64,000 bases of DNA from Buxus sempervirens (Eukaryota > Streptophyta > Magnoliopsida > Buxales > Buxaceae), in NCBI GenBank assembly GCA_947561395.2, contig OX387182.1:37813949-37877948 (forward strand), written 5' to 3'. The position numbers and the translations under genes were made by a program. Shown here in pieces: positions 1 to 12,159 of the stretch (position 1 is its first letter; the number at the start of each line of letters is the position of its first letter). The notes under the pieces are model-generated. The model saw nothing but the letters and a program-made list of their open reading frames with translations, searched no databases and was not told the DNA's origin.

Positions 1-559
1 GCCATTTACGGGTCACTTTAAAAAGGGTAGCATGTTCCCTCTCTTCATCCAATGTACCCCCAAGTAAACCCCCCATTACCCTTCATGCTTCTTGCTTTCT
101 TGCTCTTTTCCTTCATTTTTTATATATATATGATTTTCGTGGGTGTCTCTTGCTTGCTATCCCAAGCCGTAAATCTTTGTAGGCTGCATATGTTAGGCTA
201 TAGGACCCCTTGTCTTCTTGCTTTCTTCCATGCACGTAGTCTTTGATCATGTTTTTTTGTTTTTGCTTGTTGTTATTGTCAAGCATAGACGCATGAGCTC
301 CCCTCCTCCTTTATTCCCCTTTGTCAGGCTGTACTTCTCGTCCCTTTCAGCATGCTTAGATATTATAGTGACTGCTGCTCCTCCTGGGATAGCAGGTTTT
401 GTTTCTCGCCCTGGTTTTATTGATAGTGTATATGTGTATAGCTTAGACTTTACTGTCAGAAGCTGTGATCCATGCAAGCATGCCCCCACCAAAATCACCG
501 AGTCCCCTTTACTGTTGACTAGTGATTGAGAAAAGAAGTGGGGAGGGGCAGTAGTCCCA
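1..559. other. No gene recognised
   Basis: No supported coding region. Pyrimidine-rich at first, then unique-looking sequence running into the LTR-like block that starts near 560. The open frames here show no family motif. It may be part of the same minus-strand retroelement, but I cannot show that. Confidence 0.3.
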
Positions 560-1860
560 TGCCCCCGTTTACTTTGCTGAAAAATCCGAAAAGGGAAGCC
601 AAAGGAGGCTTCCCCCAAACCTGAGCCAATGTGGGCCCATCCAGGGGCCCACATGACCTACATAAACCCCTAGGAACCCCCTGGAAACACCCTGTGCGCA
701 CCCGATTTCGGTCGCACGACGAGGCGCACGCGTAACGACGATGCCTCGGGATTTGTTTGGAGTCGCCACTGCCTGATGGGGTGCAGGCAGACACCTGGGT
801 GCTTAAGTTCTCCTACTAAGGCTTGGTCTGCGGCTTGAGATTCCAAGTAGGTTCTCGGTTGCGGTCTGGGGAAGTCCGTAGACACCCCAGTCCACCCCGT
901 CAAGTGACGGGTCCCATAAGTTTCCTTGGTTTGAGTCAACTCAGTTGGTCTCTCACTCACCCGATTCCTATTCCAGCATGTGATTTGATTAAGTCTGGCG
1001 GGACCGCCAAAGTGGTGTGGGTCCCTTTACTTGATTTTATCTTTTTAATTAAGATGATCTGGGCCTGGTGGGGTGGGCCCCGTTGGAAGGCCCACGGTAT
1101 CCCTTGGTGGGCCAAGTGTGGCCCGCATGTTCCTTGGTGGGCCAAGTGTGGCCCTTTGGATTTTGGCTCACTTTGAATTGATTTTATTTTAGAGTTCAAG
1201 TTGGATTAGTTAAGTGGATTTCATGCCAAAAGTGGGCGGGGATTGCTTTGTGGGCCCTTGAGTGGGCCTCACAATTGGTTGCCAAGTGATTTTGATTTTA
1301 TCTTTCTTATCTGTGCCAACACGGGCCAAGTACTGGGCTTGGGGCCCTTTACCTGGGCTTGGGCTTGAAAGCCCAAGGCTTCCTGACTTAGGGTTTGGAA
1401 ACCCTAAGTTGGTCGGGTTCATGGGCTTAGTGGGCCCGATAGGCCCTACCCGTGGTCTCGGCCAAACCACATCCTACTTTAATCATGCATGGCCCAATTA
1501 GGGCTTGGGTGGGCCTCAAGTGGTCTGGCCCACTCAAATCTTTTATTATCTTAGTTAAGCATGAATGAGTTGGTCGGGCTTGGTGGGCCCCGTTGGAAGG
1601 CCCACCGGAAATCAATTTGGACCGGGTTGGTCCATGGCCCATGTTGGGTTTCCGGGTGACCCGAGAACCCTATTGGTTCATCCGGTTCGGTTGGGAAATA
1701 AAACCTACATTCAGCAACAATCACATAAGAAAATACACAAAATTGACACCCTATCAAGAAAAAATTGGCTCATTGACACCCTAACAATCATAAAGGGCAT
1801 TTTTGGAATTTTTCAAAAATATACCAATTTGGCATGTTTTTAGGGGTATGCGCCGACCTC
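560..1860 (-). mobile_element. Ogre/Tat-like LTR fragment (minus)
   Basis: Read on the minus strand, this block parallels the plus-strand LTR at 3890-4950. Shared landmarks include the phrase for cccggaaacccaac, the GGGCCTTCCAACGGGG block, the block around 870-900 (GACGGGGTGGACTGGGGTG on the minus strand), a CTGCACCCCATCAGGC block and GTGGCGACTCC near 750. The last two resemble the 3' part of Ogre/Tat-type LTRs, which end just before a TGGCGACTCC... primer binding site. No PBS follows the minus-strand copy, so its 3' end looks truncated or diverged. Boundaries are approximate. The lineage call is from motif memory. Confidence 0.55.
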
Positions 1861-1925
1861 GGGCACTAGGCGCGAGGTAGGCGCGGGCCGGGCGGACCAA
1901 AAACGCGAAAAACACACAAAAAAAG

Positions 1926-2150
1926 AGGTGGGCGCAAGGTTCGCGCGAGCTGAGCGCGACCTCGCGCGAGATGAGCGTGAGCCTCGCACAAGCTTCGCGC
2001 GAAGGTACGCGCGAAGGTGCGCGCGAGCTTCGCGCGAGCCTCGCGGATACTCGCGAGCTTCGCGCGAAGGTGTGCGTGAGCTTCGCGCGAGCCTCGCGGA
2101 TACTCGCGAGCTTCGCGCGAGCTTCGCGGATACTCGACGCTCTCGGTTTT
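1926..2150. repeat. GC-rich CGCGAG minisatellite
   Basis: A dense array of CGCGAG / TTCGCGCGA words. A longer unit of roughly 30-55 bp contains CCTCGCGGATACTCGCGAG and recurs near 2038, 2093 and 2123. It is extremely CpG-rich compared with the AT-rich surroundings and translates into meaningless Arg/Ala-rich frames on both strands. It lies at the inner edge of the minus-strand LTR fragment and may be part of it. Confidence 0.85.
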
Positions 2151-2306
2151 CTTTCAAACTCCATTTTTAGATGATTTTTGAGCTCTGTAACTGATTTCTG
2201 GGGATCCTTAGAACCCCAGCAGACCTCTGAACATAGATGGAAGTTAATCTAACCTAACACATCCTCACCACTCTTCACTCAAATCTCCCAGGAAACTTAC
2301 AAATCC

Positions 2307-2463
2307 GAAACAAACTATTAACAGAACATGAAAAAAAACTTCCGAAATCAAAACCCTAACTTAACAGAACATGATGAATATAAACCTGAAACAAAATATT
2401 AACAGAACATGCATAAACTTCGGAAATCAAAACCCTAACTTAACAGAACATGATGATTATGAA
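2307..2463. repeat. 81-bp tandem duplication
   Basis: Two adjacent copies beginning GAAACAAA.TATTAACAGAAC, starting at 2307 and 2388. They differ at a few positions only. Non-coding. Confidence 0.8.
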
Positions 2464-3189
2464 GAAGGGAACAGGGGGTTATCTGGATACAAGAGATGCA
2501 AGGCTCCAGGAGAACATGCTCCCCATTCGAATCACACAGGCACTAAATGAAATAACAGAAAAGAGAATATAGCAATGAACCCATTTATTTTGGGCCAGAG
2601 GCCATCGGGAACATTACCTGGGTGTTTCAACACCTCTCCGAAGTGGGTGGATAGGCTCCCCCTTTGAAGCTCCAGCAGCGGCGGAACTCTCCTCCTTTGG
2701 GCTCACTCGGCAAGCTCCTCCTTCTCCTTTGAATGTCGAAGAACAGCAAACCCTTAAATCCAGCCTCCACAACTTCCGAACCCCCAAAAGTCCGAACCCT
2801 AGAATGGCCAAAACCAGAGACTGCCCAGCCAGAAAATTTCCGAACCAAATTTTCCAACCCCTTGCGCGAGAAGGTCGCGCGGCTTATATAGGAGAGGACA
2901 GAGGGTATCCGCCGAGCTTGGCGCCCACCTCGAGGTGAGCGCACACCCCCTGCCACATTCGCGCGAGCGACCGAATGATTAAAAAACCATTAATGCGGCC
3001 GCTCGTTTGGTCGGAAAATCCGAATTTTCGGATTTAGTCCCTGGTTATTTTCAATTTAATCCGATATTCTTGGATTTTCACAGATTTAGTCCCTGGGATA
3101 TTTTGAATGTTTGGATATTTATGGATTTGATCCCCGAGATATTTTTCTGCGCAACTCGCCACGTGTGCAGCTTTTGCCACGTGCGCAGT
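2464..3189. other. No gene recognised (between inverted LTR fragments)
   Basis: No family motifs on either strand. 2870-2970 contains another CpG-rich block with GCGCGAG words, similar in composition to 1926-2150. 3000-3130 has short repeated phrases of the form gatttagtccctgg..att. It is probably interior or LTR sequence of the same Ogre/Tat-like material. Confidence 0.3.
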
Positions 3190-3635
3190 TTGCCGGTTTT
3201 GCTGCTCGGGAACTTCGCCAGCTCATATTTTCTTCATCCGGGCTCCGATCTGGGCAAACTTAGTTTCATTAGAATCGTATCGGAGCCCTCCATCCCATGA
3301 CCTAGGGGTAGGCCTCCGGATCGGATTTTAGCAGAAAGTCAACTTTTGGCTCCGCGCAAGTTTGACCGCCTGCAGAACCTTCATCCGGACCCCGATTCCT
3401 GCAAACTCAGTTGCGTTGGAACCGTGTCGAGATTCTCTATCCAATGATATAGAGCAAGGTACTTGGCACGGAATCCGAGGAAAAGTCAACTCTCGGCTCT
3501 TCCTCAAGTTTGACCGCCCGCAGAACCTTTATCCGGACTCCGATTCCTGCAAACTCAGTTGCGTTGGAACCGTGTCGAGATTCTCTATCCAATGGCATAA
3601 AGCAAGGTGGCCAAATATCACTTAATGAAAAAGTC
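3190..3635. repeat. ~148-bp tandem repeat, three copies
   Basis: The phrase tcatccgg..ccgat..c.gcaaactcagtt recurs near 3234, 3381 and 3529, a spacing of 147-148 bp. AAGTCAAC anchors recur near 3336, 3483 and 3631. Copies two and three are very similar and the first is degenerate. Non-coding. It lies just upstream of the plus-strand Ogre/Tat-like LTR block and may be part of a long LTR. Confidence 0.85.
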
Positions 3636-3767
3636 AACTTTTTGTCCCCTTAGGGGTTTGACTTTTTGCCAGGGTTTTCATTTTCAGCAATTCCAGGGGT
3701 GCAAAAATAAGGTGCTTACACACCCCGAATGGCAAAAGTCCCAAAAAAGGCCCTTCCAGGGTGATTC

Positions 3768-3915
3768 GGCAACTCAGGCCGGATCACCTGTGGGCTAGGT
3801 GTATCCGGCTACTGAGGCCGGATCACCCATAGCCCCTGTGTATCCGGCCACTCTGGCCGGATCACTTGTAGATCATGTGTATCCGGCCTGAGTTGCCGGA
3901 TACACACAGAATTGT
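3768..3915. repeat. Array of ATCCGGC...GCCGGAT hairpin units
   Basis: About four units in which ATCCGGC is followed after 6-8 bases by GCCGGAT. The units are separated by variable spacers of about 25-30 bp. The last unit is a perfect 9-bp stem, GTATCCGGC and GCCGGATAC, with a CTGAGTT loop. A diverged single relative of the last unit occurs at 40253-40286. Confidence 0.8.
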
Positions 3916-4950
3916 GGTTTTTTTGTATATTTTGATCCTTGGCCGAATTTCATGATGCTTTGAACCAAACCAGTTGAACCGATAGGGTTTCCGGGCCACC
4001 CGGAAACCCAACTTGGGACATGGACCGCCAGTCCGACTCGGAACACTCATGGGCCTTCCAACGGGGCCCACCAAGCCCAATGAACCCTAAAGCATGCAAT
4101 TAAACAAGCTAAGTAAAAATGAACACATTGAATCGGGCGGGCCAAACGCAATGCGGCTCACCCGAGCCCGGTTATGTGTAATGAGGGTATGAACTGCATG
4201 GTTTGGCTGAGACCAAGGGCTAGGGCCTGCCGGGCCTGCCAAAGCCCGCCAACCAAACCAAGTTAGGGTGCAAACCCTAAACTCCAAAGAATTGGGCTTT
4301 CAAGCCCCAAAACCTGGATCACGGGCCCCAAGCCCAGTGACCAGCCCATCTCTGGCAAATTAAAAAGATAACATAAAATTACTTGGCCACCATGTGGGCC
4401 CACCCAAGGGGCCCACAAACCGATCCGGCCCAACTTTGTATGGAAAATACTTAAACCCCAACTGAAACAACTAAATAAAATCAACTCATTAACTAAAGCC
4501 CACAGGGCCTCTTAGGGCTAGACAGAGGCCCACCAAGGGTACACGGGCTTACCCAAGCCCACCAAGGACACCGTGGGCCTTCCAACGGGGCCCACCCAGC
4601 CAGACTCAGACCACTTAAGATAAGCAAAGATAAAATCAACGAAAGGGACCCCACACCACTCAGGTAGTCCCGCCAAGACCTAACAAAAAAGCATGCTGGA
4701 TTAGGAATCGGGCGAAGACCAAATAGTAAGCTGACTCGAATCAGGGAACCCACGGGACCCGTCATCCGACGGGGTGGACTGGGGTGTCTACGGACTTCCC
4801 TAGACCGCAACCGAGAACCAAACTTAGAATCTCAAGCCGCAGACCAAAAAGCCCTAAATAGACAAGATTAGACACCCAGGTGTCCGCCTGCACCCCATCA
4901 GGCGGTGGCGACTCCGAATTTCCCCGTGCCGCGTTTCCTACGCGCGCACA
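3890..4950 (+). mobile_element. Ogre/Tat-like LTR, 3' part (plus)
   Basis: The 3' portion of an LTR: the cccggaaacccaac phrase near 3998, GGGCCTTCCAACGGGGCCC blocks near 4050 and 4575, CGACGGGGTGGACTGGGGTG near 4770, CTGCACCCCATCAGG near 4890 and GTGGCGACTCC near 4908. It ends immediately before the primer binding site at 4951. It is the inverted counterpart of 560-1860. The true 5' boundary is unresolved; the repeats at 3190-3915 may belong to the LTR. Confidence 0.6.
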
Positions 4951-4968
4951 GCCTGGCGACTCCACTGG
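4951..4968 (+). promoter_or_regulatory. Primer binding site of Ogre/Tat-like element
   Basis: TGGCGACTCCACTGGGGA directly follows the LTR end. A TGG start complementary to a tRNA CCA tail is the expected form, and this sequence is characteristic of plant Ogre/Tat-type elements, which are thought to use tRNA-Arg. The tRNA identity is from memory, not checked. Confidence 0.65.
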
Positions 4969-5800
4969 GGAATTCTCAGCCCAGTAGGACCCTGCTTAGA
5001 TTGAGTCAGCTCAAGAGGGACTTAGTCGATATTTTAGGAACCCTTACTACCCCGCTTATTAAGGCACGGAATACACGTAACTACGTGTTCTGAGGAGTCC
5101 TATCACAAGGACGCGATAATTGCCTAAGGCAAGTGGAATTTAAGTGGTCCCCTGTGACCCTCCACTTACCTGGGGATTCTCCCAGGACATCGTAATGCGT
5201 GCCAATTCTGCACCTTACTATACGAAGCAGTAAGGATTCCTTTATCACCTAAATCCAGACAAAACTCGCCCGTGTAGACACAGCACGCAGCCCAACTGCA
5301 CACACGGGCACACCACCACACCGTGGATGGATTGTTTAAATTCCCACATTGTTATGATAGAACTGCATGGGGTGACACGCACGAGGGAGGATGCGTGAAT
5401 GATCCGACCCTTGATAGATGAGTGAATCGGATATTGCTACTTCTTTACCAAAACTTAGACCTCTCTAGCAGCCTACCCTTCTGATTCCTACGAACTGATC
5501 TTTGGGATGGTATTAGCACCTACGCTCCCGTGGCTTGCCGGGGAAAGCAGGGTAAACCCATCTCCCCAGTTTTCTGGAGTCCATTAGCACCACTGGTTTC
5601 TTGCCGTGGCACGCGAGGATCCAGTACTGGTCCAGACCCTGGTAGGCTTATGTCTAGGGCTGGGTATCCTCCCCCACCTAACGTTTCTGAATAAACCTTG
5701 TGCTGAGCATGAGAGGGTGAGTGGGATGTGAATAATGAATACAAGAGGAGTAAAATCGGAATAAAATCCAGAGTCCATTAGGGGCAGCAACCCCCGCTTT
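4969..5800 (+). mobile_element. Untranslated leader remnant of the Ogre/Tat-like element
   Basis: Follows the PBS. Contains the phrase tattagcacctacgctcccgt near 5510, typical of leaders in this kind of element. No gag or other coding domain is seen before the sequence changes to AT-rich unrelated DNA near 5800, so the element is 3' truncated. Confidence 0.45.
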
Positions 5801-7074
5801 TTGCATCAAATTGAGTAAACCCTAGATCACGGGCGACCTTAGCCCTAATATGGGAAGCTCACCTAATTTTGATCAGGGGAACCACCCCAGATCCATGCAT
5901 GGAGTCCTGTATGCTATGGGTCTTGACCCATTAGAGTTCGTTGGGAGCACTTTAACTACAGAAAGTTATGGCCATTTTACCACAGGTAGTTACAATCTAC
6001 TGCGAAACCTATTGGACGGAAATCATTAATTTTTCTTGCAATACTTCGAGTTCCAATTGGTCCTAAACAAATTCCATTCAACTACAAATACCCTAAACTA
6101 AATTTTAGAATGCTAATATGAATTTTTATGCGAATATTCCTGGCCTTTGCAAGCCACCGAAATCTTACACAGGCTTAAAACCATATAACAGAATGGATTT
6201 TGCTTTTAAACTTCAAATAACTGTCCAGGTTTACAAACACATAGAGGAATCACTCTGTTGCTCTTATGGACATATATCAGAGAATGGGTGATGCACTAGC
6301 CTAGCAATATGGTGGCTCTGCAGATTGCATCACTGTTTTCCCAAAGAGGCAAGGGAAGTAGAAAGTTACTACTCAATCTACAGAATTTATCAAGTCTATC
6401 AAGTGATACTATAGCAGTGCTTATACGGATGGTGAAAAGCAAGATGAAATAAAGTTGTTCTTGGGTTGCTTGCAACTACAGGAAGGAAAACCTACACGTG
6501 GGGAGTTGGATTCTGATTATTCCCTTCATGTTTCTGGAGTCAGAGAGTACTAACAGATCCCAAAGTTTTGATTTATTACTGTTTGAGTAACACCACAATG
6601 ATCCATTCCAGAAACATACTGAGATCAAGTAATGCCAAAAATCATTCAAACTCACAATAATTTCCCTATTACTGTAACCCATATCTTAATAAAATTTCAA
6701 GAAGTCTAAACAAATAAGAAAATCATCCCAACCATGAATAGTCATGGTAAAATCGCCTTTACCAATACAGATCAAATAAACCAATTTCACAAAATTATTA
6801 GATCATAAAACTTGCTTAAGAATCACTAAAACCAAACCAACTCATCCATCAATAATCAAAATTTAAAAAGCCTCCTCTTATAATTGCTTCACTCAAAAGC
6901 GAATCTAAAATCAGATTAAGAGAACCTAGTTCACAACCAACTCAGAACATAAAATCAGATTTCTCTAACAGAACCCTAATCACAACCTAAATCACATGTC
7001 TCTAACAGATCTCAAATTAGAACCTAATTCAGATTAAGAGAACCTAAATTGATAGAGATTTCAGGGAGAAGATC
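5801..7074. other. No gene recognised (AT-rich)
   Basis: AT-rich sequence without long frames or recognisable domains. Between 6900 and 7070 the phrase aatcagattaagagaacct and close variants recur several times, a weak dispersed repeat. Confidence 0.3.
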
Positions 7075-7381
7075 ACGTCTGCTCTGTTCGAGCGTTCATT
7101 TGCAAATAGTAGTCGACCAAAAGAAATCAAACAAACAATAATCAATCATACTTAAAGAATATAAACAAGATCATAAGAAATCGAATAGTAATAAATTGAA
7201 ATAGTTATTGATCGAAACCAAACAGTGATTGATTGAACCAATAGGAATCAAGGAAAAAACAAGAATTGATACAATGAAGAAAAACTATACTACTTACAAG
7301 ATTTCGCAATCCACACGCCCAAACCCTCTCTTCTTCTTCTTCCTTTCTTCTACGTTTCTCCTTCTCTTTTTCTTTCTTCTT
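7075..7381 (-). mobile_element. Older Tekay-family LTR, distal part (minus)
   Basis: Continuation, on the minus strand, of the LTR that begins at 10793. It has the purine-rich microsatellite stretch, a GTAAGTAG splice-donor-like motif (minus strand, near 7297-7304) and a short CGCTCGAAC GC block near 7090, in the same order as in the other LTRs of this family. It is split by the solo LTR at 7387-10363 and truncated near 7075. Confidence 0.5.
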
Positions 7382-7386
7382 CTCTC
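7382..7386. other. Target site duplication CTCTC (left)
   Basis: CTCTC immediately precedes the TGTAAAACCCC LTR start and is repeated at 10364-10368 after the LTR end. The site is in a CT-rich run, which lowers its specificity. Confidence 0.7.
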
Positions 7387-10363
7387 TGTAAAACCCCGAA
7401 TTTCCACCTAATAAATAAATAAATAAATAATAAATAAAAGACAATATGAGTTAAGTGAAGATTTAGAGGTAAGTAATTCAAATAGGTCATAAATTGTAAA
7501 TAAAGAAAAAATTTTAATGAAATTAACCTAAAAGAGTAAAAAGGGTATTTTGGTAATTTTCAGAAAAAGGTAATTAGTAAATAGATCATCAAATAATAAC
7601 TAGAATTAGAAAATAGAAGAAAACAAATTATTTAGACAAGATAGAAATTAAAAGAAATTAATAAAAGCCTAAAAGTGGGAAAAAGGGTAATTAGGAGATT
7701 TCACGTCTTAATTTGGAGAAAATAAGGTTTTAGGTGATAATAATGTTTAATTAAATGTTTTGCACGAAAATAGGTTATAAATAGGAGTTTAGATAATAAG
7801 AAACTTAATTAGGATTGTTTAAGTAGAAAAATAGAAGGTGGAGAAAAAGTAGAAATTAAATTAGAAGGATTAGACTTTAACTAGACCATGGTTGGGTTAG
7901 CCCAATTAAATTAGCCAATTAGGGTTGGTTTAGGATTTTTAAAGCCTAGTATAAATAGGAAACTAAGGTTAGACAAGAGGGAATTTTCGTGGGTTTCTTA
8001 TGGAGAGAAAGGAGGGAGAGAAAGGAAGGAGATTTCTAATGGAGGTGTCTGACCAGCCACCATCAAAGCATGATCGGGAAAAATCCGTACGGCGGATCGC
8101 CTTCAAATTTGGAGGTTTTGTTCATGACTGATGGATCTACAATATGGACGGTGGAGAGTTGAATTGGAAGAGTCTAGCTCGGTGCGTTTGGGAGCAAAAG
8201 TCAGGTCAAGAATTAGAAGTTTCAATGGAAGAAGGATTTAGCGTATAAGGCAAGTAGTCACCCTTGGAAAACGTGAGGAATTGCATGATTTCGTTTTCTG
8301 TGATTTAATATTGATTGAACAGATTAGTTGGAACAGTATTTACATGGAATCAAATGGGTTATATGTTATTGATTGGTATTCTTGAAGGATTTGTTGAAAT
8401 AACGAAGAAAACTTAGTTTAATCGTGAAAATAATTATAGGATGGTATTCAATTAAGAAGAATTAATCTAAAGGGCTTTAGGAATGTTTTAGAATATTATT
8501 AGATTAATGTAGACGAAAGAAACATATGGCAAAGGCATAAAAATCCGAACTTTAGAAATCTGGAAATTTCTGTTTAATTTTGCACGAGCGCCTAGGATCG
8601 CCCAGCCCTGTAGAGGTAGGCGCTCTGTTCAGATTTTGCAGATTTTGGGAATTTTGTAATAGGAATAATTATCCAATAAATTTTCTGATTAGTTAAGCAT
8701 GTTAGCATCTTTATAAGGACCTAATTAGGCTATAAAATTATAAAATTAATTCGGAAATATTAAGCAATAAATTGAAGGTTATAATGAAAGGATTGTTTAT
8801 AAAAGAGTCAAAGGGTATGGATATTGCTAGAAATAATACTACTAAAATTTATAGCTTATAAACATCTTTTAAACTTCATTCTAGATCTGTAGAACATGCT
8901 GGAAAAATAAAATACTGAAAATTCAAATAGAAACTAGTTTAGGTGCTAAGGTAGGAAATTGGATTCTAATAAAAGGGATTAATAAAGAAAACTCTAAGTA
9001 AGATTGGATTTACTTTATTTTGAGCTTTAAATAGGAATATTGGCTACTGGAATTGCTTAAACTCAGATTTTACCGGATTTATGATACTTGAGTTTTATTT
9101 TGAATATAATTGGAAGAATTGCATATGTTATTCTGAAAATGCCTATAATTGGATTTGTTATGATTGAATCATGATTTTCACATAGAATGGAATACTTGGA
9201 TATGGATTGGTATGTGGTATGATGCTGTTCTCTTTAATTTTACGGTTGGGTGATACGGCTTCTGTGGTTGAGTTGATACCAACTTTTACGGCAGAGATAG
9301 GTAATCCTCTGTGTAGAGATGTGTAATCCTTTACGGGTAAAAGTGTGTATGCCTCCTACATTAGCGTGTCCTCCCGTATGTGGTTTTATCGTGGTTTGTG
9401 TCAGTGGGCTTAGCTATATATGGATCCATAGTTTTGGCTGGTTAGCTAAGTGGTATTTAGTTTGGGTTGAGTTACTCCTATATGCGAGCGCGCTTCCCTT
9501 TGCAAGTTAGTTTGCTCTGAGAAGGTCCTATGTCTGGAGGGACACCCCGGTGAGCCGCTGGTGATTCCTTGTACATGTGGATAAGCGACCACACTCCATG
9601 TATTGATTCTGGTGCTGCATGCTGTTAGTACGTCCAACTCTGCGGGGTTCGTGTGCAATAAGTCGGTGACTACGGCTCTTGCCTAAGCTGCGCTGCATGG
9701 GGCTTGAGTATCATTAAGTAGCACTGCCCCTAAGCCGCACGGTGGAATAGCATTTAGCCGAGTGTCATCTCAAATACTTATCATCTTTGTGAGTTCTGCA
9801 ATGGCACGTGTTTTATCGCTTTTGTCGGTTTTACCTCGTTAACATCAAGTTACTGGTATTTATACATGATCGTCTGTTTTATCGCTTTATTTGGAATTAC
9901 CATGGATAACTTGGATTTCTCGTCTTATCGTGGATTAATCGAATACCTCATGACTATTTGCTTATATTGGACTGTTTCAATTGCATGCACCTGCTACTTG
10001 CTGAGATGTATATCTCACTCCGTTTTCCCCTATTATTTTTCAGGTTGCTTGGAGAGATCGCGAAGATGGGGTTTTAATTTGATGGGTAGAATTGTAATTG
10101 GTATTAATGTCAAATGTTGATTAAATAAACCCTTTTTAAACTGAATTGATATTATTGAATAAAGAATTGTTTTATTGGCCACCATAACTCTGATGTAATT
10201 AATTAGTAAAGTTTAAAATTATTGTGAATCTTGATTTGTATCTGACCCCAGCTTCGTGGTAACACCTCGAGTTTGGTTGTTGAACCGGACTTGGGATGTT
10301 ACAGTAGCGAACCGGGTTCGGGTTGGGTGCTGGTTTGCACTGACCCGGGTTCGGGGCGTTACA
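7387..10363 (+). mobile_element. Solo LTR, Tekay/Del-type Ty3-gypsy
   Basis: Starts TGTAAAACCCC and ends GGGGCGTTACA, with 5-bp duplication CTCTC on both sides. No PBS, coding domain or second LTR is adjacent, so this is a solo LTR left by LTR-LTR recombination. Internal landmarks shared with the other family members are a donor-like AAGGCAAGTAG near 8248, a GC block with GCGCC words near 8585-8625, a run of short repeated phrases before tatggatccatag near 9419, GAGATGTATATCTCACTCCG near 10003, and a TTTTTCAG acceptor-like site ending at 10043. At 2977 bp it is the longest copy here. Confidence 0.85.
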
Positions 10364-10368
10364 CTCTC

Positions 10369-10793
10369 TCCTTTGTATACTCCTCACGAACGACCACCCT
10401 TGCTCCTCTTCTTCTCTTCTTCTTCTCCTTTTCTCCTCCTTCTCCTCCATTCGGTTTCCCCCTGTTTCTATTAACCCTCAACAACGACCAGGCCCCTTCT
10501 TCTCTTCCTCCTTATTTTCTTCTTCTTCTTCCACTCGATTTCTTCCTCTTCTGTGTTTTCGTTTTTTTTTTCCTACTTCTAACCCTAACGACCCAACACA
10601 TAACCCATTTGAAGGAGTCCATAAACCACTAACAAAACCAAAACAAATAAACATAAGTGTTTTAAACCGGTTCAATAAAATAACCGACCGGGTTTCAAAC
10701 CAAATGCTTTAATTGAATTTTTTTATTCCTCTATTTGTTCTTATTTAATATTTTTAATCTTAATTACAATTTCTCAAAATTCCAGGTCTTACA
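10369..10793 (-). mobile_element. Older Tekay-family LTR, proximal part (minus)
   Basis: On the minus strand the LTR starts TGTAAGACCTGG at 10793 and runs down through a purine-rich (GAA/GGA)n block. It is interrupted by the solo LTR and resumes at 7381. It carries no coding domain. It is the host into which the 2977-bp solo LTR inserted. Confidence 0.6.
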
Positions 10794-12159
10794 TCAGCCC
10801 CTCTAGGGTTATAAAGGTTAGGATTGCCAAAACGAAGAATATTAAAATTACTTAAGAATCCTCATAAATTTGGAAAAATTATGAACATATATATAATTTA
10901 ATTGGATTTAGATCTTAATCGGGGCGATAAGACCCTAATCCGAATTCGATTATAAATGGATCCTATTTTCATATCTGAATGCAATCCGACGGATATTTCA
11001 TCGATAAAAAATCCAATTTAATCGGATAATTTAATGAGAAACAGGTCATTATCTAACCCATTGAGAGCCCTAGTGCCAATCTCTCTCCAAATGATTTACC
11101 CATTGAACTTTGTAAAAAAAGAATTGGCCACATCATCAAATCCAAAAAAAATTCATATCGATCTAAAATATTTAAACCGGATTTAAAATATTATATCTGG
11201 ATTTGACATACATATTCATATTGGATCTAAAAATTTTCAAATTGGATCTAAAATTTCCGCCAACTGAATAAAATAAGGAGGCATGAGCTTTTATTTGAGA
11301 ACATTTGGCCTACAATATTACATAATGAAATCATCTATTTTTGGATGAATTGTCCCTTGTTGATCGCAGTTAGTGTTTTTCACTTTTTATAATTGCTTTA
11401 TGTTAGGCCCACTTAGGGAAACACCAATTGTAGGTGGAAGCATCCCACTCCAATAGCAACAATTCATCCCAAAATAGCAGACGATTTCATTCGAAATACT
11501 ACACGGATCTCCAGATTTAGGGGACTTTCTTTGAAGCATGAAATTTTTAGAAGTCTCCTACTTCTTCCTACAAAACACTATTCTTAACCCCAAAAAAAAA
11601 AAAAAAAAAAAAAAAAAAACCCTGATCCTAGAATGTGAAAATCCCTCGAATAGATAGAGGAACTTGAGTTTTAGAGAGGAAACCCATAGAAGGAGGCTCT
11701 AGATTGGTGGCTCAACTCCAAATTTGTCATTGTTTCAGGTAATGTAACATTGACTAATTCATTTACCATTTCATTTAAAGACTATAACAGGTACATCTTT
11801 TTAAATCAATAAAAAGTCTTTGTAGTTAGTTTTCTTGCATAGTTTGATTGCTTTGTTAAATCAATCAAAGGAAAGTTGCCTCTAACCACGTTATCAAATT
11901 AGATTTCATGATATCATCTTCTTGAATTCCTTTTCATTCACTTTATTCTTTTATTTGTTATGTTTGTCATGTCCCTTTATTTCAGTAATTTTTTGATTGA
12001 TGATGTATAGACTCCATCAAAATAATGAATGAAGTGTCAAAATTTTTGATTAATGAGGAGAGTACGCAAAGGAGAGTCATAAGAAAAATATGAAAAAACA
12101 CTGATCTTGGGATTCGAATAAAAAGGGAAGTTGCTATGCAACTATTCTCAAATAACAGT
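10794..12159. other. No gene recognised; A28 tract at 11592-11619
   Basis: AT-rich intergenic sequence. A run of 28 A residues at 11592-11619 could mark the tail of a retroposed sequence, but no LINE or SINE body is recognisable upstream. Confidence 0.35.

Noticed and set aside
247..794. Several overlapping minus-strand open frames
   Set aside because: No family motif; low-complexity and overlapping in several frames.
1781..2174. Long Arg/Ala-rich frames on both strands
   Set aside because: They are translations of the CGCGAG minisatellite.
6673..6683. TGTAACCC as the 3' end of the minus-strand Tekay LTR
   Set aside because: The LTR landmarks stop near 7075 and no target duplication matches 10794.
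11592..11619. Poly(A) tail of a SINE or processed gene
   Set aside because: No recognisable body or target duplication around the A tract.
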